From Lentinus brumalis (taxonomy: Eukaryota; Basidiomycota; Agaricomycetes; Polyporales; Polyporaceae): a stretch of 64,000 bases of DNA. The notes under the pieces are model-generated. The model searched no databases. It saw nothing but the letters and a program-made list of their open reading frames with translations, and was not told where the DNA came from. Both the position numbers and the translations under genes were made by a program. Below, in pieces: positions 9,704 to 22,207 of this stretch; the first letter of the stretch is position 1, and each line of letters opens with the position of its first letter. The stretch is from assembly GCA_001792895.1 (NCBI GenBank), contig MARA01000001.1, positions 2,542,001 to 2,606,000 of the forward strand, in the 5' to 3' direction.

Positions 9704-11955
9704 ATGACGTTGAGCGAGCACACGGCCTCACCTGAAAGGCTCCCAACCACCGTTGCACCAGAGACGACGTCAAGCTCACCTTCAGCCACTCTTTGTAGGG
9801 AGAAACGGCGATTGCCCGCATGGATCCCGACGGTCATCGGTCGCGGTATCATTGGAGACATACGGGCACGGGCACCCTACTATGCGAGCGACTGGGCGGA
9901 TGCCTGGAACTACAGAGTCATTCCGGCGATCGTCCTTATTTTCTTCGCCAAGTGAGTGTTGTTCGCCTACGTTGGGGGTTTCTCTGGCTTATGGCCTTCG
10001 CTCTGTATCAGCGTTCTGCCTGGTATCGCATTCTCCCTAGATCTTATAGAGACGACCCAGCAGTATGGCGTCGCGGAGGTGCTACTATCCTCTTTCATGG
10101 CCGCCTTCATCTTCTCCGTCTTTGGAGCCCAGCCGCTATGTATCGCTGGAGTCACAGGACCGATCACAGTACTCAACAAGACGATCTTCGACATAATAGA
10201 GCGTCAGCCCGATGCTCCGGACTATCTGCAATTCGTTGGCTGGGTTTATCTCTGGGGAGCGATCCTGCACTGGATCACAGCTGCCTTGAACTGTACGTAT
10301 ACGCGGCACTTGGTAACATAGGACAACGCTGATCGGTGCGTCGGTTGATAGGGTGCAACTTCCTCAAATACGTGACCCTGTTCTCGTGCGACACCTTTGG
10401 CTTCTACGTGTCCTGGGTCTATCTGCAGTACGGCGTACAGGTCATCACCCGCCAGTTCCCTAATAGTGGCGGTTCAACCCCTCCCACCCCCTCGTCGGAG
10501 TCGTCGAGTTCGACTCTTGACGGCGCATTCGTCGGCATAATCCTCGCACTGCTTATGACTGTCACCGCCTTCTTGTTCCGCACGCTCTCGCAATCGGCGT
10601 ACTTCCATCGACACGTACGTCGCTTCTTCGCGGATTATGGCATGCCGATAGCTCTGGTTGCTTCCTCCGCCATGGCATACTGGGGCCGCTTCAACTCCTC
10701 CAACCCTACCACACTCCCCACGGGTCACGCTTTCATGCCCGCAGGCGATCGACCGTGGCTGGTTCGGTTCTGGGAGCTCGATGGCAAATGGGTCGGCATC
10801 GCATTCCCATTCGGCTTCGCCCTCTGGGTGCTGTTCTTCTTCGACCACAATGTATCAGTATGTGCATCTAGTTGCCGTATGCGCAACCAGCAGCTCATAC
10901 ATTCGAACAGTCTCTAATGGCTCAAGGGACAGACTTCCCTCTACGCAAGCCACCAGGATTCCACTACGACTTCTTCCTGCTCGGGATCACTACGTTCATC
11001 GCCGGCTTGCTTGGCATTCCAGCCCCGAATGGCCTCATACCGCAAGCTCCTATCCACACCACCTCGCTTCTCGTAATGGGTCACCCCAAGAAGCATGACA
11101 TCGAAGACGGTAAAACGGCCAACGCAGATTCTCAGCTACCGCCACCTGCCGGTGCCGGGCGTGACGAGAAGCGCAGGATGTCCATCCAGCAACACAACGG
11201 GGTTGACGATCGCAACTTGTCTCGCACGCGTTCACGCATACATGCGCCACGACACTCAGACCTGGAGCCGGACCCCACTCAGTCTCGCGATGGCGAGGGT
11301 GACGCCCGTCGTCATGAAGTGCCCGTTGCTGTCGTCGAGCAGCGGGTGTCCAATCTCGCACAGGGTGCTCTGTGTCTGGTGTTGCTCACTGGGCCCTTCC
11401 TGCACGTCTTGAATCTGATCCCTCGCGGCGTATTGGCTGGTCTCTTGTAAGCGTCTTTCTGCGTCACGCTGCGGAGTAGACTCTGACCGTCTTTCAGCTG
11501 GTATATGGGCTTAGATGCCCTGCAGGGAAACGGCATTACGCGCAAGCTCCTCTACTTCCTCCGCGACAAGGCGCTCACCCCTGCGGACGAGCCTCTCCGT
11601 AGAGTGCGCAAGTCGAGGATCCTGCTTTTCGTCGCGGTGCAGCTCATAGGTTTTGGTGCTACCATGGCCATCACGCAGACCATCGGTGCGCCGCCCGACC
11701 TTTCTATCCTGCGATTGACCGCTGATCAGTACGTTTGACAGCCGCCATCGGGTTCCCAATCGTGATCCTCCTGCTGGTCCCGGTGCGGATGTTTTTGGTC
11801 CCTCGACTGCCGTTCACGGAAGGTGAACTTGCCATCCTCGACGGCCCAACGGCTTCGCCATTCGTACGTATGCTTTGCTTAGCCTCTCAATGGAACGTCG
11901 CTGATGACTCATCTCGCAGACCATGGAGTCCGTGGGTGGTGTTAAAGGTCAATAG
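9704..11955 (+). CDS. Borate/bicarbonate (HCO3-family, Bor1-like) transporter, 7 exons, 638 aa
   Basis: Polytopic anion transporter of the SLC4 family; the yeast member exports borate and sits in the plasma membrane or vacuole. Exons are 9704..9951, 10012..10292, 10352..10857, 10911..11446, 11498..11685, 11742..11863 and 11920..11955, total 1,917 nt. Family signatures are GRGIIGDIRARAPYYASDW near residue 47, the GVAEVLLSSFMAAFIFSVFGAQPL membrane segment, VTGPITVLNKT, CDTFGFYVSWVYLQYG, and PGFHYDFFLLG followed by GIPAPNGLIPQAPIHTTSL. A hydrophilic, charged loop of about 80 residues (HPKKHDIEDG onward) interrupts the membrane domain as in other fungal members. The end ASPFTMESVGG is also typical. 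All six introns are 46-65 nt with canonical ends. Substrate is assigned from family only. Confidence 0.93.
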
Positions 11956-12317
11956 TACTGCGAGCCCTCTGGGGCCGCTGCCTGGATTGTACGAGAATAA
12001 GTACATCGTAAGACAGTCTGCTATGTGGATGGGCTTCTCAAACGGCATGCCAATCAATTGCTGGATTTAAGCGGCGACCATGGTGAGTTGATCCAGTACT
12101 CGAATCAGAGTCGTGCCCACTGCGTGAAACTGTGACGGCGAAGTTCGGCGCGTCGCAACGCTGATCAGGTATCGAATGGTGCCGCGGCCGCAGATGCGGG
12201 CCAACATGCACCCGCCTGTTCTGACGACATAGCGCGACTTGTGCAGGGAGAAGGAGTCTCGAGAAGTTGGTTCTTGTGCAGAGCTCACAACACGTACCGA
12301 ATGTTTCAATCGGTATA
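11956..12317. other. Intergenic between transporter and tRNA
   Basis: 362 bp after the transporter stop; I see no gene or repeat in it. Confidence 0.4.
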
Positions 12318-12389
12318 TCCGATATGGTGTAGTGGCTAACATTATCGCCTCTCACGCGATAGCCCGGGGTTCGATTCCCCGTGTCGGAA
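12318..12389 (+). tRNA. tRNA-Glu (anticodon CTC)
   Basis: A complete 72-nt cloverleaf. The acceptor stem TCCGATA pairs with TGTCGGA (one G-U pair). The D arm contains TGGTGTAGTGGCTA. The anticodon stem ATCGC/GCGAT encloses the loop CTCTCAC, giving anticodon CTC. The T arm is CGGGG-TTCGATT-CCCCG. There is no intron and no encoded CCA. The sequence closely resembles other fungal tRNA-Glu genes. Internal A and B box promoters lie in the D and T arms. Confidence 0.97.
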
Positions 12390-12409
12390 GTTGATTACTC
12401 TTGCCTTCG

Positions 12410-12426
12410 TTTTCTTTTTTCTTTTT
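12410..12426 (+). terminator. RNA polymerase III terminator
   Basis: Runs of four, six and five T separated by single C begin 21 bp after the tRNA 3' end, the normal Pol III stop signal. Confidence 0.85.
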
Positions 12427-12725
12427 ACTTCAGCTATTGCCTCGTAATCCTCCGTTGCCAATTTGCTTTTGGCTCTAACCTCTGTCCCATGAAGCATCCA
12501 GACTCGAACTCAAACGAGGATGGGCATGGACAGCTGGAACAAGGTGACTGGCACCCGTCAATTGGACCGTACTACTTAACTAGCACATGGCACGAAACAG
12601 CAAGAACTACAGAGCACCAGAAGAACCGCGTATTCGTCGTGTATCTATCTGCTATGATCGCCGGGGTATCCTGCACTGGGTATCCACATTCCTCGTCTCT
12701 GAACCGCACGCTCAAGACCCAAGGC
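12427..12725. other. Intergenic
   Basis: No gene seen between the tRNA terminator and the 3' end of the secreted-protein gene. Confidence 0.4.
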
Positions 12726-13733
12726 TTAGTTGGGGAGCGCGTTGATCTGCTGCTGGAGCTGACCGTACACGGTCGAGACGGCAGGGCAGCCGACGCCCGG
12801 ACCGTGGAGGTTCTGGAGGGTCGAGAGGAGCGTCGAGATGCGCGCCTGCTGGTCTGCCTTCGAGTTGCCCGTGGGGAAGGGGGTGGAGATGGGCGGGTTG
12901 TTGATGGCGTGGCCGGCGGCGACGTTCGCGTTGAGCGACGCGAGGAAGTCGGCGCGCGACGGCGGGCATGAGCAGGGGATCTTGATGTTGTTCACGCCAA
13001 TGCAGTTGCCCGTGCCGTCCGCGCCGGTGCCGGGGGTGACACCGAAGTCGGGCACGAGCGACGGGTCAACGCCACCTGCGGCGGGCGCCGCCCCAGCGTT
13101 GTTCGCCGGGGCAGCAGGGGCAGCCGCGGCGGGGGCGGGGGTGTCGGGCTGGGCCTGGATGGCCTTCAACTGCGCACCGAAGGTGGTCGCCGCCTGAGGG
13201 CAGCCTTGTCCGGGACCCCTGATGTTCTGGAGGGTCACCGTCGCGGCGTTGAGGCGGGCGAGTTGGGACGCCTTGGAGTTGTCCTCGGGGAAGGAGATGC
13301 CGACGGAGGGGTTGTTGATAACGAAGCCCGCCGCAACGTTCTGGTTCAAGAGCTGCAAAGGATATAGAGTGAGCATACGAGTCTGAACGAAAGATGCACG
13401 AGCTCCGGCGCGACCGCATGGGCGCGCAGAACCAAACAACGGGAGCACGATACTCACATCAATGAACGAGTTGCGGTCGGGCGGGCAGAAGCAGGGGATC
13501 TTGATGGCCTGACCGTTGGGACCGGCAACACCATCACAATCACTACATTAGAACGCATGATCAGCGATTATTCATTACGCGCGCAAATGTACGCACCCAG
13601 TGCCAGTAGGGTTGACACCCGGGGAGATGCCGAACTCCGGAACGAGAGCAGCGTTGACGTTACGGCGGACCGGGCGCGAGCGCACGGAGACAGCGATAGC
13701 GGCAGCAGCGAGGATAGCGGTGGAGAACTTCAT
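12726..13733 (-). CDS. Secreted protein with two tandem cysteine-bearing repeats (3 exons, 282 aa)
   Basis: Function unknown. Exons are 13733..13597, 13542..13458 and 13352..12726. A signal peptide (about 1-19) is followed by RPVRR, a possible maturation site. Two homologous modules follow, each running from LVPxFG(I/V)(S/T)PG through IKIPCxCPP, NVAAGxxINNP, FPxxNSKA and LQNxxGPGxGCP to a helical end; they are separated by a Pro/Ala-rich linker (PAAAAPAAPAN). Each module has four cysteines at matching places, suggesting two disulphides per module. The module boundary does not coincide with an intron. Similar small secreted proteins occur across Agaricomycetes, but I cannot name a characterised family. 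A TATA box sits about 215 bp upstream. Confidence 0.85.
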
Positions 13734-13948
13734 GGTACTTGTTGTTATTGGGGTCGTGAGGAGTGCTAATGAGCGTCGGGGAAGCGGTCCAAGTAAGTCT
13801 CAAGGAGGGACTGTGGAAGGGGCGTGCTGCAGCGTCAAGCTAGCGAAGGATCCAAGAGTACGCCCTGCGTAAGAGACGAGACGGTTGTTCCAGCTGTCGG
13901 GTGGAAGGAGAAAGACGAGAATGGGCGGCCACTTTGCGAGCGGCGCGG

Positions 13949-13956
13949 TTTATATA
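13949..13956 (-). promoter_or_regulatory. TATA box of the repeat-containing secreted protein gene
   Basis: TATATAAA on the minus strand, about 215 bp upstream of the ATG at 13733. Confidence 0.45.
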
Positions 13957-16067
13957 CGCATCGAGTTCGTCTTTGTCGGATGCCGAGAGCGCCCAGGGGA
14001 AGAGATGTGCCGATCAGTGTTCATCGAGGAGGCTCGTGTCGGCCGTTGCTATCTCAACGAGCCAATCATCTTCTTCAATCTGCCTGCGTTCGGGACCTTC
14101 CTGCTCAAAAGCTTGATTCGGGTTATGAACGTGTTCGCGCCTGCGCAAGCAAACCTTGTGCGCAATCTTACGAGGTCTTCAGGTTCTTATCGCCACGCCC
14201 GTGCTTGCGCCCGAGGTGTCCTCGCGACGGAGTCCTGTATGCAGAAATAGTGTTTCCAGCAGTACTCGTCGCTCTCTGGTGACGGCACGTACCGCCAAGG
14301 CACCGAATGGACCCGGATCGTGGAAGCCCTCGCGACCGAAGATCCTGCCCATGTGCTTCTCCAGGCATCTCCCCGTCAGTCCTCAGCCGAGGAAGGCTAC
14401 CCTCCATGCGGCCCACCCAGACGTTGCTGCATAACGACAGCATCGGCGTCAGCGTCTTGGCATCCTCACCCTTGAATCTTGTTCCTCCAGCCTCCCATCA
14501 TCCAGCCAGACTCTCACTGTCAGTGTCAGGTCCAAGAATCCAGATCGCAGGCTCGCGGCTGCGCAAGTGCCCGAGTCCTCCGAGCGCACGAAAGTGAGCA
14601 CATCGGAGTGCATACGAAACGACGTGCTGACAGGAACTTGCGGATGTGTAGCCAATGCGGCTGCGGAGCTCTGGCGGAGTTCGCAATCAGCGAAGCCGAA
14701 GTGCGAGTGGATGTTGCTAGTGATGGACGGTGAAGTCAACATGTACAGCTGTGTGCATCTTCGCCACCATATATATATGCGTACTGCCAACTTGATCTAC
14801 GAGCAGAAGGGACGATTGTCAGCAAAACAGCCCACGGAACATTAGCCCGCCCCGGGAGTGATACACGGCAGATCGGTATCGAGCATGGAGCACTGCAGGC
14901 TGGCCGACGAACGTTCACAGCTGCGGCAAATAAACTCGGGGGCGTAGGTGACTTGCGCGCTCTCATGTCCGCTCAACGTCGCATGACAGCGCGGACGCAA
15001 GGTGATCACCTGCACAAGCTCCAGGAATGTCAAGGATGAGCCGCCACGCTGTGGCTCACTTCGAGCTGTCGCGCCGTTCAAAACAGGGAACCGGGACCAT
15101 GCATTGACGGCCGCAAAGAAAGTGGAGGCTCAGCCGGCATATGTTCGAAGGGAATACTTACCTTCACATGGACTCGTCGACCTCGGCGGTCAAACGTAGG
15201 TGTATCGGCTACTATGAAGGTTGTCAGCGCCACAGGCGTGGATGCGTGTTTACGAGCCTTGTCGTCAGGTGCGAAGATTGGACGGCTCGTCGGACGCTAG
15301 GACGACATTTCGAAGGCCGTGAGTGGCGCGAGCGTCCGTCGTACATAGCCTATCCTTGGTGCGACGTGAGCGGAACCTGAGCAGGGCAAGGGGCGCTACG
15401 GGGTCCGACAAGAGGCCCTTGCTACTGTCACTGAGGATCGGATCATCCTGCGGCGGGGTATTGTTGTGAGCTGCGGATGGTGTACTGTGGACACGCAGTC
15501 AGCATGAACGGGAACAATGCGGTTGTGGTGCTCCCTTGCGTGCCTGTTCTATTCGTGCGCTTCGCTATTGGTCCTAGTACATCGCCCTCATAATGGGAGA
15601 GCCCATGGGTACGACGCACGAGGGTTTGTACGCGCCGCATATGCCCGCTTGTGCGAGCTGCAAAGGCCACATTGTCCAGAAAGAACAATATATGCGCTCA
15701 AACCGTCACGTCGCAGAGTCTGAAGCATTCAAGAAAGCAAATCTGGAGGATAGTCCGACTCAGAGTCGACCGCACGGTGGTGTTCCGAGATCGTACCTGA
15801 GTATCTTCTGGCCAGCCAAACTGCCTCCACATCATTCGCAGCATAAATCAGCGGCGCAAAAGCATAACATATCTTCTGCTCTCCCCCTGCGAGCCAAGGC
15901 ACCAAGTTCCACAAAGTCGCAGCAATAACGTGGTTAAGAAGGCGGAGAGATATGGGCGTCTCTCGGATCGTGCAACATGGAGGCACTGGCAGCGTAGCGC
16001 CCAAGCAAAGTCTCTGACCTGGACGTCGAAGTCGCGTGAGTCGACGAGCACGACCCGACGCACGACC
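13957..16067. other. Intergenic, no supported gene
   Basis: About 2.1 kb. Short overlapping open frames are present on both strands but none shows a domain, a signal peptide with consistent downstream exons, or a splice chain I can defend. No RNA gene or tandem repeat seen. Confidence 0.4.
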
Positions 16068-16574
16068 ATGAGCCTCCTCTCCATGCTTCCGAGCACCTCG
16101 CGCGTTGCATGCGCCAGTGCTCTCGGGTCCACGAAAACCACGCTCCCCTCTTCCTCGCTGCCGCTCTTCCACCACCAAACGCAAACCCGCTCGGTCTCCT
16201 CGTCGCCATACGGCCGCACGCACGTCTGGAAGCGGCGTCCAAAGAGAATGCCAAACCCTGTCGTGCCCGTGTTCCCGCAGCGACTCGTGCGCGTGGACGG
16301 CTCGACGATCATCCACTACACGACGTCCCCGCGCTCGGTCATCAAGCTCACGCGCGACACGACGAACAACCCGATATGGAACGCAGCGCGGTTTGTCGGC
16401 ATGGACGAGGAGGAGGACGAGGTCACCGGTCGTTTGGGCCGGTTCAGCAGGCGGTTCGCTGATCTGGGTGGCGAGGGCGAGAAGACGGATATGGAATGGA
16501 TGAACGAGGCGAGCGGGACGGAGGAGGCGAAGCATTCCAACGCGGGTGAGGGCAAGGCGAAGGGCAAGAAGTGA
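16068..16574 (+). CDS. Mitochondrial large-subunit ribosomal protein bL31m-like, 168 aa
   Basis: Probable component of the mitochondrial 54S ribosomal subunit (yeast Mrpl36 type). Single exon. The N terminus is rich in Ser/Arg/Ala and lacks acidic residues until after the RSVSSSPYGR segment, consistent with a matrix targeting signal. The core RLVRVDGSTIIHYTTSPRS and IKLTRDTTNNPIWN resembles the fungal bL31 core, in which a DGS segment precedes KL(T/V)xDxxNxPxWN. The C terminus is a Glu/Lys-rich tail ending in KAKGKK. The ATG at 16068 was chosen because the longer open frame upstream lacks an ATG and is Thr/Ser/Arg-biased without pattern. Assignment rests on the short core, so a different mitochondrial ribosomal protein remains possible. 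Confidence 0.7.
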   Translation: MSLLSMLPSTSRVACASALGSTKTTLPSSSLPLFHHQTQTRSVSSSPYGRTHVWKRRPKRMPNPVVPVFPQRLVRVDGSTIIHYTTSPRSVIKLTRDTTNNPIWNAARFVGMDEEEDEVTGRLGRFSRRFADLGGEGEKTDMEWMNEASGTEEAKHSNAGEGKAKGKK

Positions 16575-18429
16575 GCTCGCGCTTCGACTTGGCCCTGTGG
16601 TCTCGAAACACTATTCTACTTGGTGCGTGGTCCTTCATTCGATCTTGATGCTTCAGCTGAAGACGGACGCAGCATATCTAGTTATTTTGCTGTGTGCGCT
16701 ACACCATCCCGCCCATGTGGCATGGCTGCGACGGTGTATACGAGCCGACTCGTCTTTGACATTGACATATTGGATTGTGCATCGCCATGTTGCACGAAGA
16801 TTACCCAATACGATCGGTGAGCGAGGGACTCTTCGTGCACGATTCCTTTCGCAGCGCGCACTCTGCAATCATGGGAGACCGGAATTGTGACCAGAGGTTC
16901 ATCTTACAAGCACGCGGCAGACATGTGCTCAGCTAGCAGAATGCAGAACTGTGCATCCCGGAAATGACCGGAACTGCTTGACAGGCTATCTACTGCTCCC
17001 CGCAGTAGTCGTTAGCACGCCCGCGTTCATGTTGAGGAGACCTTCCACTACAACGGCTCCGTCCGAGGGGCCCACTGGAGCGCCTGATCCCAATTGGCTG
17101 GCGTCGCCCGTGCAGAGGGTCCGAGTTACGCCCTGAGGTCACCGACCAGGCTGTGTACCTTGGGGTACAACACTAATATGGTCCGATTGGCACGTCCTCG
17201 ACCTTGCACCAGGCTCTGCAAGGTAAGTACACCACGTTCCGCGGCTGGGGACGAACTGACTGGGGGCAGGAAATAGATGAAGACACACGAGATGGACGCA
17301 TGAAGCAGTCATGCAATCGAGTTTGGAGCGCCTTCTCCTGCGGCGGTCAGGCCACCCCAAATCCGCCAGCGGCCATTGACCGAACGAGGTTTCTGATCAG
17401 TCCTCCCGGTCCGGTGAGAAGACTATCCGGATTCCCGCTGTACCGCACGTTGGACTGCAAGGCGGCGGCGACACGGTCAATGGTCCTGGTGTGCTTCCGT
17501 TCCATCAGACTGACGCTTCCCCACAGGGTGTCAGATAACTTGGTCTGCTGTTGTTCCATCTGGCATGGCAGGCGTCTGGTGGCGGCGCACATCCCTTGGA
17601 TACCCTATACGTGGATAGAACGTTGTTCGCTGCCGGCAGGAACGAGCGCGAGGGCGGACATGTAGCGGTCGTACGCTGACTCAGTCAGGTGAGATAGCGG
17701 GTGGACAGGATCCTGTCTTGCCATGCCACTTCCGGAAAGTTCGCACAACCTGTGCATGGGCGTGGGTCCAGCTTCCCGTGATAGTTCTGGAGGCCAGATA
17801 TACTTCCGCCAGTTCATCGTACGAAGGCCCTCCCTCCCCTCTCTCGTGCTGTATCATAAGCCCCTTCAAGTGGCAGGCCACTCCTCCGCTCCGGCGCATG
17901 GCTGAAAGCGCCGCTGGCTGGTCCGAAACTCAAAAACTTCCGTGAGGTGCCCTGGACGATGGGCGACCTCGTCAAAGCTGCACGCTCCTTCATAACATGC
18001 AATGCATTTGGGCGGCGCACTGCAAGCCCGGGCTCTACCGCATTGAAGAACAAAAGGTGCGGCTTGCCAGAGCGAAGCCGGATATCCGAACGATACCGTC
18101 AACATGGTAGATATCCGCTACCGAGGAATGCGCAGCGTCGCCGCCTGCACCTCCGACCCGCATGTTGTGCTCGAAGCTCAGTGTGCATCCCCAGCTGCTC
18201 CTATCCACGTTGTTGACGGATAGAATGGGCATCATAAAGACAAGAGCCGCGGTCGACTGCCACACACCTCTCCTCTGTAGACATCCTAGCTCCTCCAAGG
18301 ATCGATTTCAACATCGACGCCCAGAGAGGCGTTGACCCACACGCCCTGGTCCAACACTCTTCCTTGCCGCTAACCCACTCTCCATCGTTCATGAATCCTG
18401 TCAGGGCCAAGCAGCCTCTCACTATGACT
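16575..18429. other. Intergenic, no supported gene
   Basis: About 1.85 kb with scattered short frames and no recognisable product, RNA or repeat. Confidence 0.35.
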
Positions 18430-19430
18430 TCGGTAAGCAGCGAGTTGTTTTGGTTCCCTCTGCTGCTGACCCCGTCAACGCCGTCCAGCTCGACCATTTC
18501 CCGGATGGGACTATGGTGCTGCCTCCTCAGCGAGAGTGCATCTATAGCAAGGCTTGCGGCACCTGGTATCCTCCGGTCGTGTCGACGGCCAGGTCCGACC
18601 ACTTTGGCGACGGCAGTCTGGCCTTCGTCCCAGATGGCAAGACACCATACGTCAAACATACAGGGCGCGGACAGTGGTTGCTTGCCTGGACGTCTCCCGA
18701 GCACTTCTCTACGGTGAGCATATACAGTGAACCCGGCTCGAGGATCGATCTTCATGTCTGGCCAGGTGGGACATCAGGAATCCCCAGACTGGGACGGCGG
18801 GAGTGCCGAGCTCGCATCGACTCAACGAGGTGCGCTGCAGGTCTCGCGTCCACCGGTGAGTCAATCTGCCCCTTGATATGCACAATTGGTTGATGTCAGA
18901 ACAGGACCGGCAAGCGCGTCGCATCTCCAATGCCCAGGAAGCCCATGTTGCCGTATTTAATGTCTCTCTGTCCGATGCCAGGCGCGGAAGAGTGGAAAAT
19001 CCCGACAGTCCTGCGTTCACCGGGGACTTCGCGGAGCACCAGAAGGCATACGTGTCGTACGAGGTGTGTGACTTTCTCTGGCACACAGACGGGAGTGTAC
19101 TCACGCATACTTGCATGAGCAGATCGATGCACTGAATATGTATCGGAAGCAGATCAACATTCGAGCTTACAAGAAGGGGCCGTATAGTCGATCTAGGATC
19201 GCTCAGCTTCTAGCGGAAGACATAATTCGCGCCTGGGTATGCCTTTGAAGCTATCACTAGGCACTGGCATGACATTGACACAATCGGCAGACCTTTGCAA
19301 AAACGAGCGGAAATCCTCTCTTGTGTGACGGCGCTGAAGTTGGGCTCGAGCAGATCAATCTGGGAGATGTTCGGAGATGCTCCCGCGGAGGTATCAAGGT
19401 CGCCCTGGTGTTCACGCCGCATCGCGTGTA
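18430..19430 (+). other. Exon-like pieces of an unrecognised gene
   Basis: Several open stretches look coding and are separated by intron-like spacers: one near 18440-18714 (contains HYDFGKQRVVLVP, DHFPDGTMVLPP and CGTWYPP), one from 18903 with EQDRQARRISNAQEAHVAVF and ending HQKAYVSYE, a spacer GTGTGT..GAGCAG, then IDALNMYRKQ through LLAEDIIRAW to about 19216, a spacer GTATGC..GGCAG, then TFAKTSGNPLLCDGAE and ending GGIKVALVFTP. I could not make all phases agree or find a safe start, so I give no single model. I recognise no domain. It could be a degraded gene or an intron-rich gene whose ends I cannot place. Confidence 0.35.
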
Positions 19431-20313
19431 GTTGCCTCTTGCTTGTGCGGTCCGTCAAATTCTGTCATGTCATGAGACCACTCCTATAACTCACCTTACT
19501 GCAGTCCGTGTATCTTTCGAGCATCGGCTGATGTTATGGCACTACGTGTCTTCTCGACTCTGTGCTGCACGATCTGCTCGAACTATGCCGGAACGTTCGA
19601 CGATTGGTGAGCAGAAGCTCCCTGAGTGCGCTCAATGGTCAAGTCTCGACTCTCAGTCGGGCCCGCGGGCTGCGGTCCAAGATAACACATATGCTTATCT
19701 GCATCAGAATCAGAACCCGCCGCTGTCGCCCTCGTTGGATGCCTCAGCGCACGGGATTCCGACTGCGCCGGGTATGCGCACAGTGTCACGGCTCTATTTT
19801 TACATCCGGGCCACTCACGAACCGTTCACACTCTCGTGCATTCGTGGATCAATCACATAAGGAACTGATGGGCAAAAAACAGCTTTCGTACTCCTCAGTA
19901 TATTCTTGACTACACGTGGTAAGCTACAGATACTTGCTCAAAGAACTCACACTCACCATCTATCGCCAGCATGTTGAATTTCGCTACCAGACGATGTGTC
20001 GCTGACCTTGGGTAGCCTTTGGTCTCACTCTCCTCAACTGCGACCACGCGATGGTAGTAGTTCCATCTGACCTTCCCAACGGTCGCCACCCTGACTGCGA
20101 GACAGCGCCCTTGAATAGAATCCCGAACGACCATTGGGTGGTCGGTCACATCGATACGACGAACTCGGAACAAGCATTTCTTTGGCAAGTTGCGACGACA
20201 GTATTGTCCATATGGCTTCGTGAGGCGTTCACTATCGCTTCATCGACGGGTCCATTGCTGAAGTCCCATTCCCTAGTTTTGCGGCGTCTCCGGGATTCAA
20301 CTCTTAAGTCGAC

Positions 20314-20867
20314 ATGATTGACATTGTGCCGGAGAATGTCCGGCTGACAGAGGTCAGCGAGCCGTTCCCGGCCGGTCAAGCCGCAATTAGCGTTGCTCGC
20401 CTGCATGGGCGACAGCACGCTTCGTCTCACTGGCCAAGTGCGGGTACGTAGATCCTCCTTTGATCTCACCATACCCAAGCTGAGCGATCGTGTCGTTGCA
20501 GGATTCCGACCCCGGCAGCTCTCGAATGTTGTCCAGGTCATCTGGGCCGAGCGCGCCGGGAACAATGATCTTTCTTACGCCGATGTCCTCTCAACCAACG
20601 ATGGCATGATGGCTTCTGCCCTTCAATGACGGGCTCTATAGTAGAAAGTAAGTCCGAAGAATGGAAGGTCATCCGCACTCAGCGTCGTCAGCGAATCAGC
20701 GATAATCTCGAAGTTCTGGTCAGAATTAACAATGACGAGGGTGACGCGTCAGACTTGAGCACTGACATTTATAGACAACCAGAGCGACATCGGCTTCATG
20801 CTGCAGGGCACGATTACGGTGGCCGACTCTTTCTGTGAGACCTATAACCATCACTATCGACACCGCG
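20314..20867 (+). other. Possible small intron-rich gene, unrecognised
   Basis: An ATG at 20314 opens MIDIVPENVRLTEV; a GTACGT donor at 20444 and CAG acceptor ending at 20501 join in phase to GFRPRQLSNVVQVIWAE, reaching a stop at 20629 (85 aa). A further exon-like block at 20775..20867 (SDIGFMLQGTITVADSF) follows a TAG acceptor and ends at a GTACGT donor, so the stop at 20629 may be read past by another splice or may mark a broken gene. No known domain. Confidence 0.3.
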
Positions 20868-22207
20868 GTACGTCCCTGATCCTCTACGTCAACCCACCGG
20901 TCGATGGGTCTGATATCCATAATGATGCTGCTCTAGGTCCGTGATGTCTCAGATGGTGGTGATCGGAAGGTTAGGACCACCAGGCTTTCTACCTTGAGAC
21001 TCCTTACTAGGGGAAGGGTTGTAAGAATAGCCAATCACGGCCTGACATGCAGGGATGTTTCTGGACTTTGGGACTCTACACTACCTCCGACTCGTCTATG
21101 CCCCCTCTTCAAGCTTCAAGTTCCACTGTAACTCCCGCTAAGGTCGAAGAGTCACCTCAACACTTCCTTAGATCAGGAACTTATGGAGTTTACTACAAGC
21201 AGGTACATCAACAAGTCTGGATTACCTTGGACTCGTAATTTTGGAGCCCGGCGCTCGGCGCTTCTGTCACCCCTCTTGTAATGATTTCATTTACCCACCA
21301 CTACGTCCCCGCCTCCCTATGCGGTCTCGCTCTGCATGCATCTCTCGGTAGGTAATCTGACGGTTCTTGGAGTCAGCTGGCAGCGCTGAGTCTCATCAAT
21401 CGGTTTTGCAGCGGCTCACAGGGGGCATTCAAGCAGTGGGTCTGTGTGCCTGGGGTAACGGCACTGGAGCATCTTGCACGCCTACCTGCCGCAAGGAAGG
21501 ACGCCGCAGTCGAGCGGATATCATAGAACCATCTCATGTGGTCTTGTCATCTTCACCTAGATGTATGGACCGCGGTCGCCGCGCGCGTAGGGTGCAGCAT
21601 GGCGCATTTTGTACGGGCTTGGCAACAGTCTCGGTGCGACCTCCTCACATCCCTTAACATATGATCTGCATGCTTACGATCGTGTCTATCACCGCAGCGT
21701 ATCCAGGAACAAGTGTCCTTCTTGGCCTTCGGCATCCTCGTACATGTGCTCGAGCCTTGTCCCGTCAAAACAAGGTTCATTTCATGAGATCGGGCTCGAC
21801 GTCAGTCGATGACCAATATGGCAGTCTTGTGGCTGCCACCGTCCAAACCCTCGTTATGTCCGCTGGCAAGTGTATTCCGACGTGGTACCACGCGGCTCCT
21901 GTGGGTGCGTTCAGCTCAGTTCGAGCCTTGCATCGTCGAGGGGTGGCGCCCCTGGCACGGTGCAGCGCGCCGAAGGCGAAGATAATCCACGGCACGCCGG
22001 CACGTCCGCGACCGTTGTGATTTGTTATATTTCCCCGGACAGATTGCAGCCGTAAGTGGTGGTCTTCTTCGTCCGACTCGGAGAATGCACTGCACGCTAT
22101 ATTTTTCACTCAACCCTAATTTGTAGACGTATATGAGGGAGGACGTCGGGAACTGTCTCAACGCTGTGCCCCAACATCCCTCCTTCTCTGCATAAAATAA
22201 GGCCAGC
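20868..22207. other. Intergenic, no supported gene
   Basis: Short frames only; nothing I can assign. An AT-rich TAAAATAAGG lies just upstream of the next ATG. Confidence 0.35.

Noticed and set aside
15729..16535. Minus-strand frame of 268 codons
   Set aside because: Antisense to the bL31m-like gene; Arg-rich with no recognisable protein.
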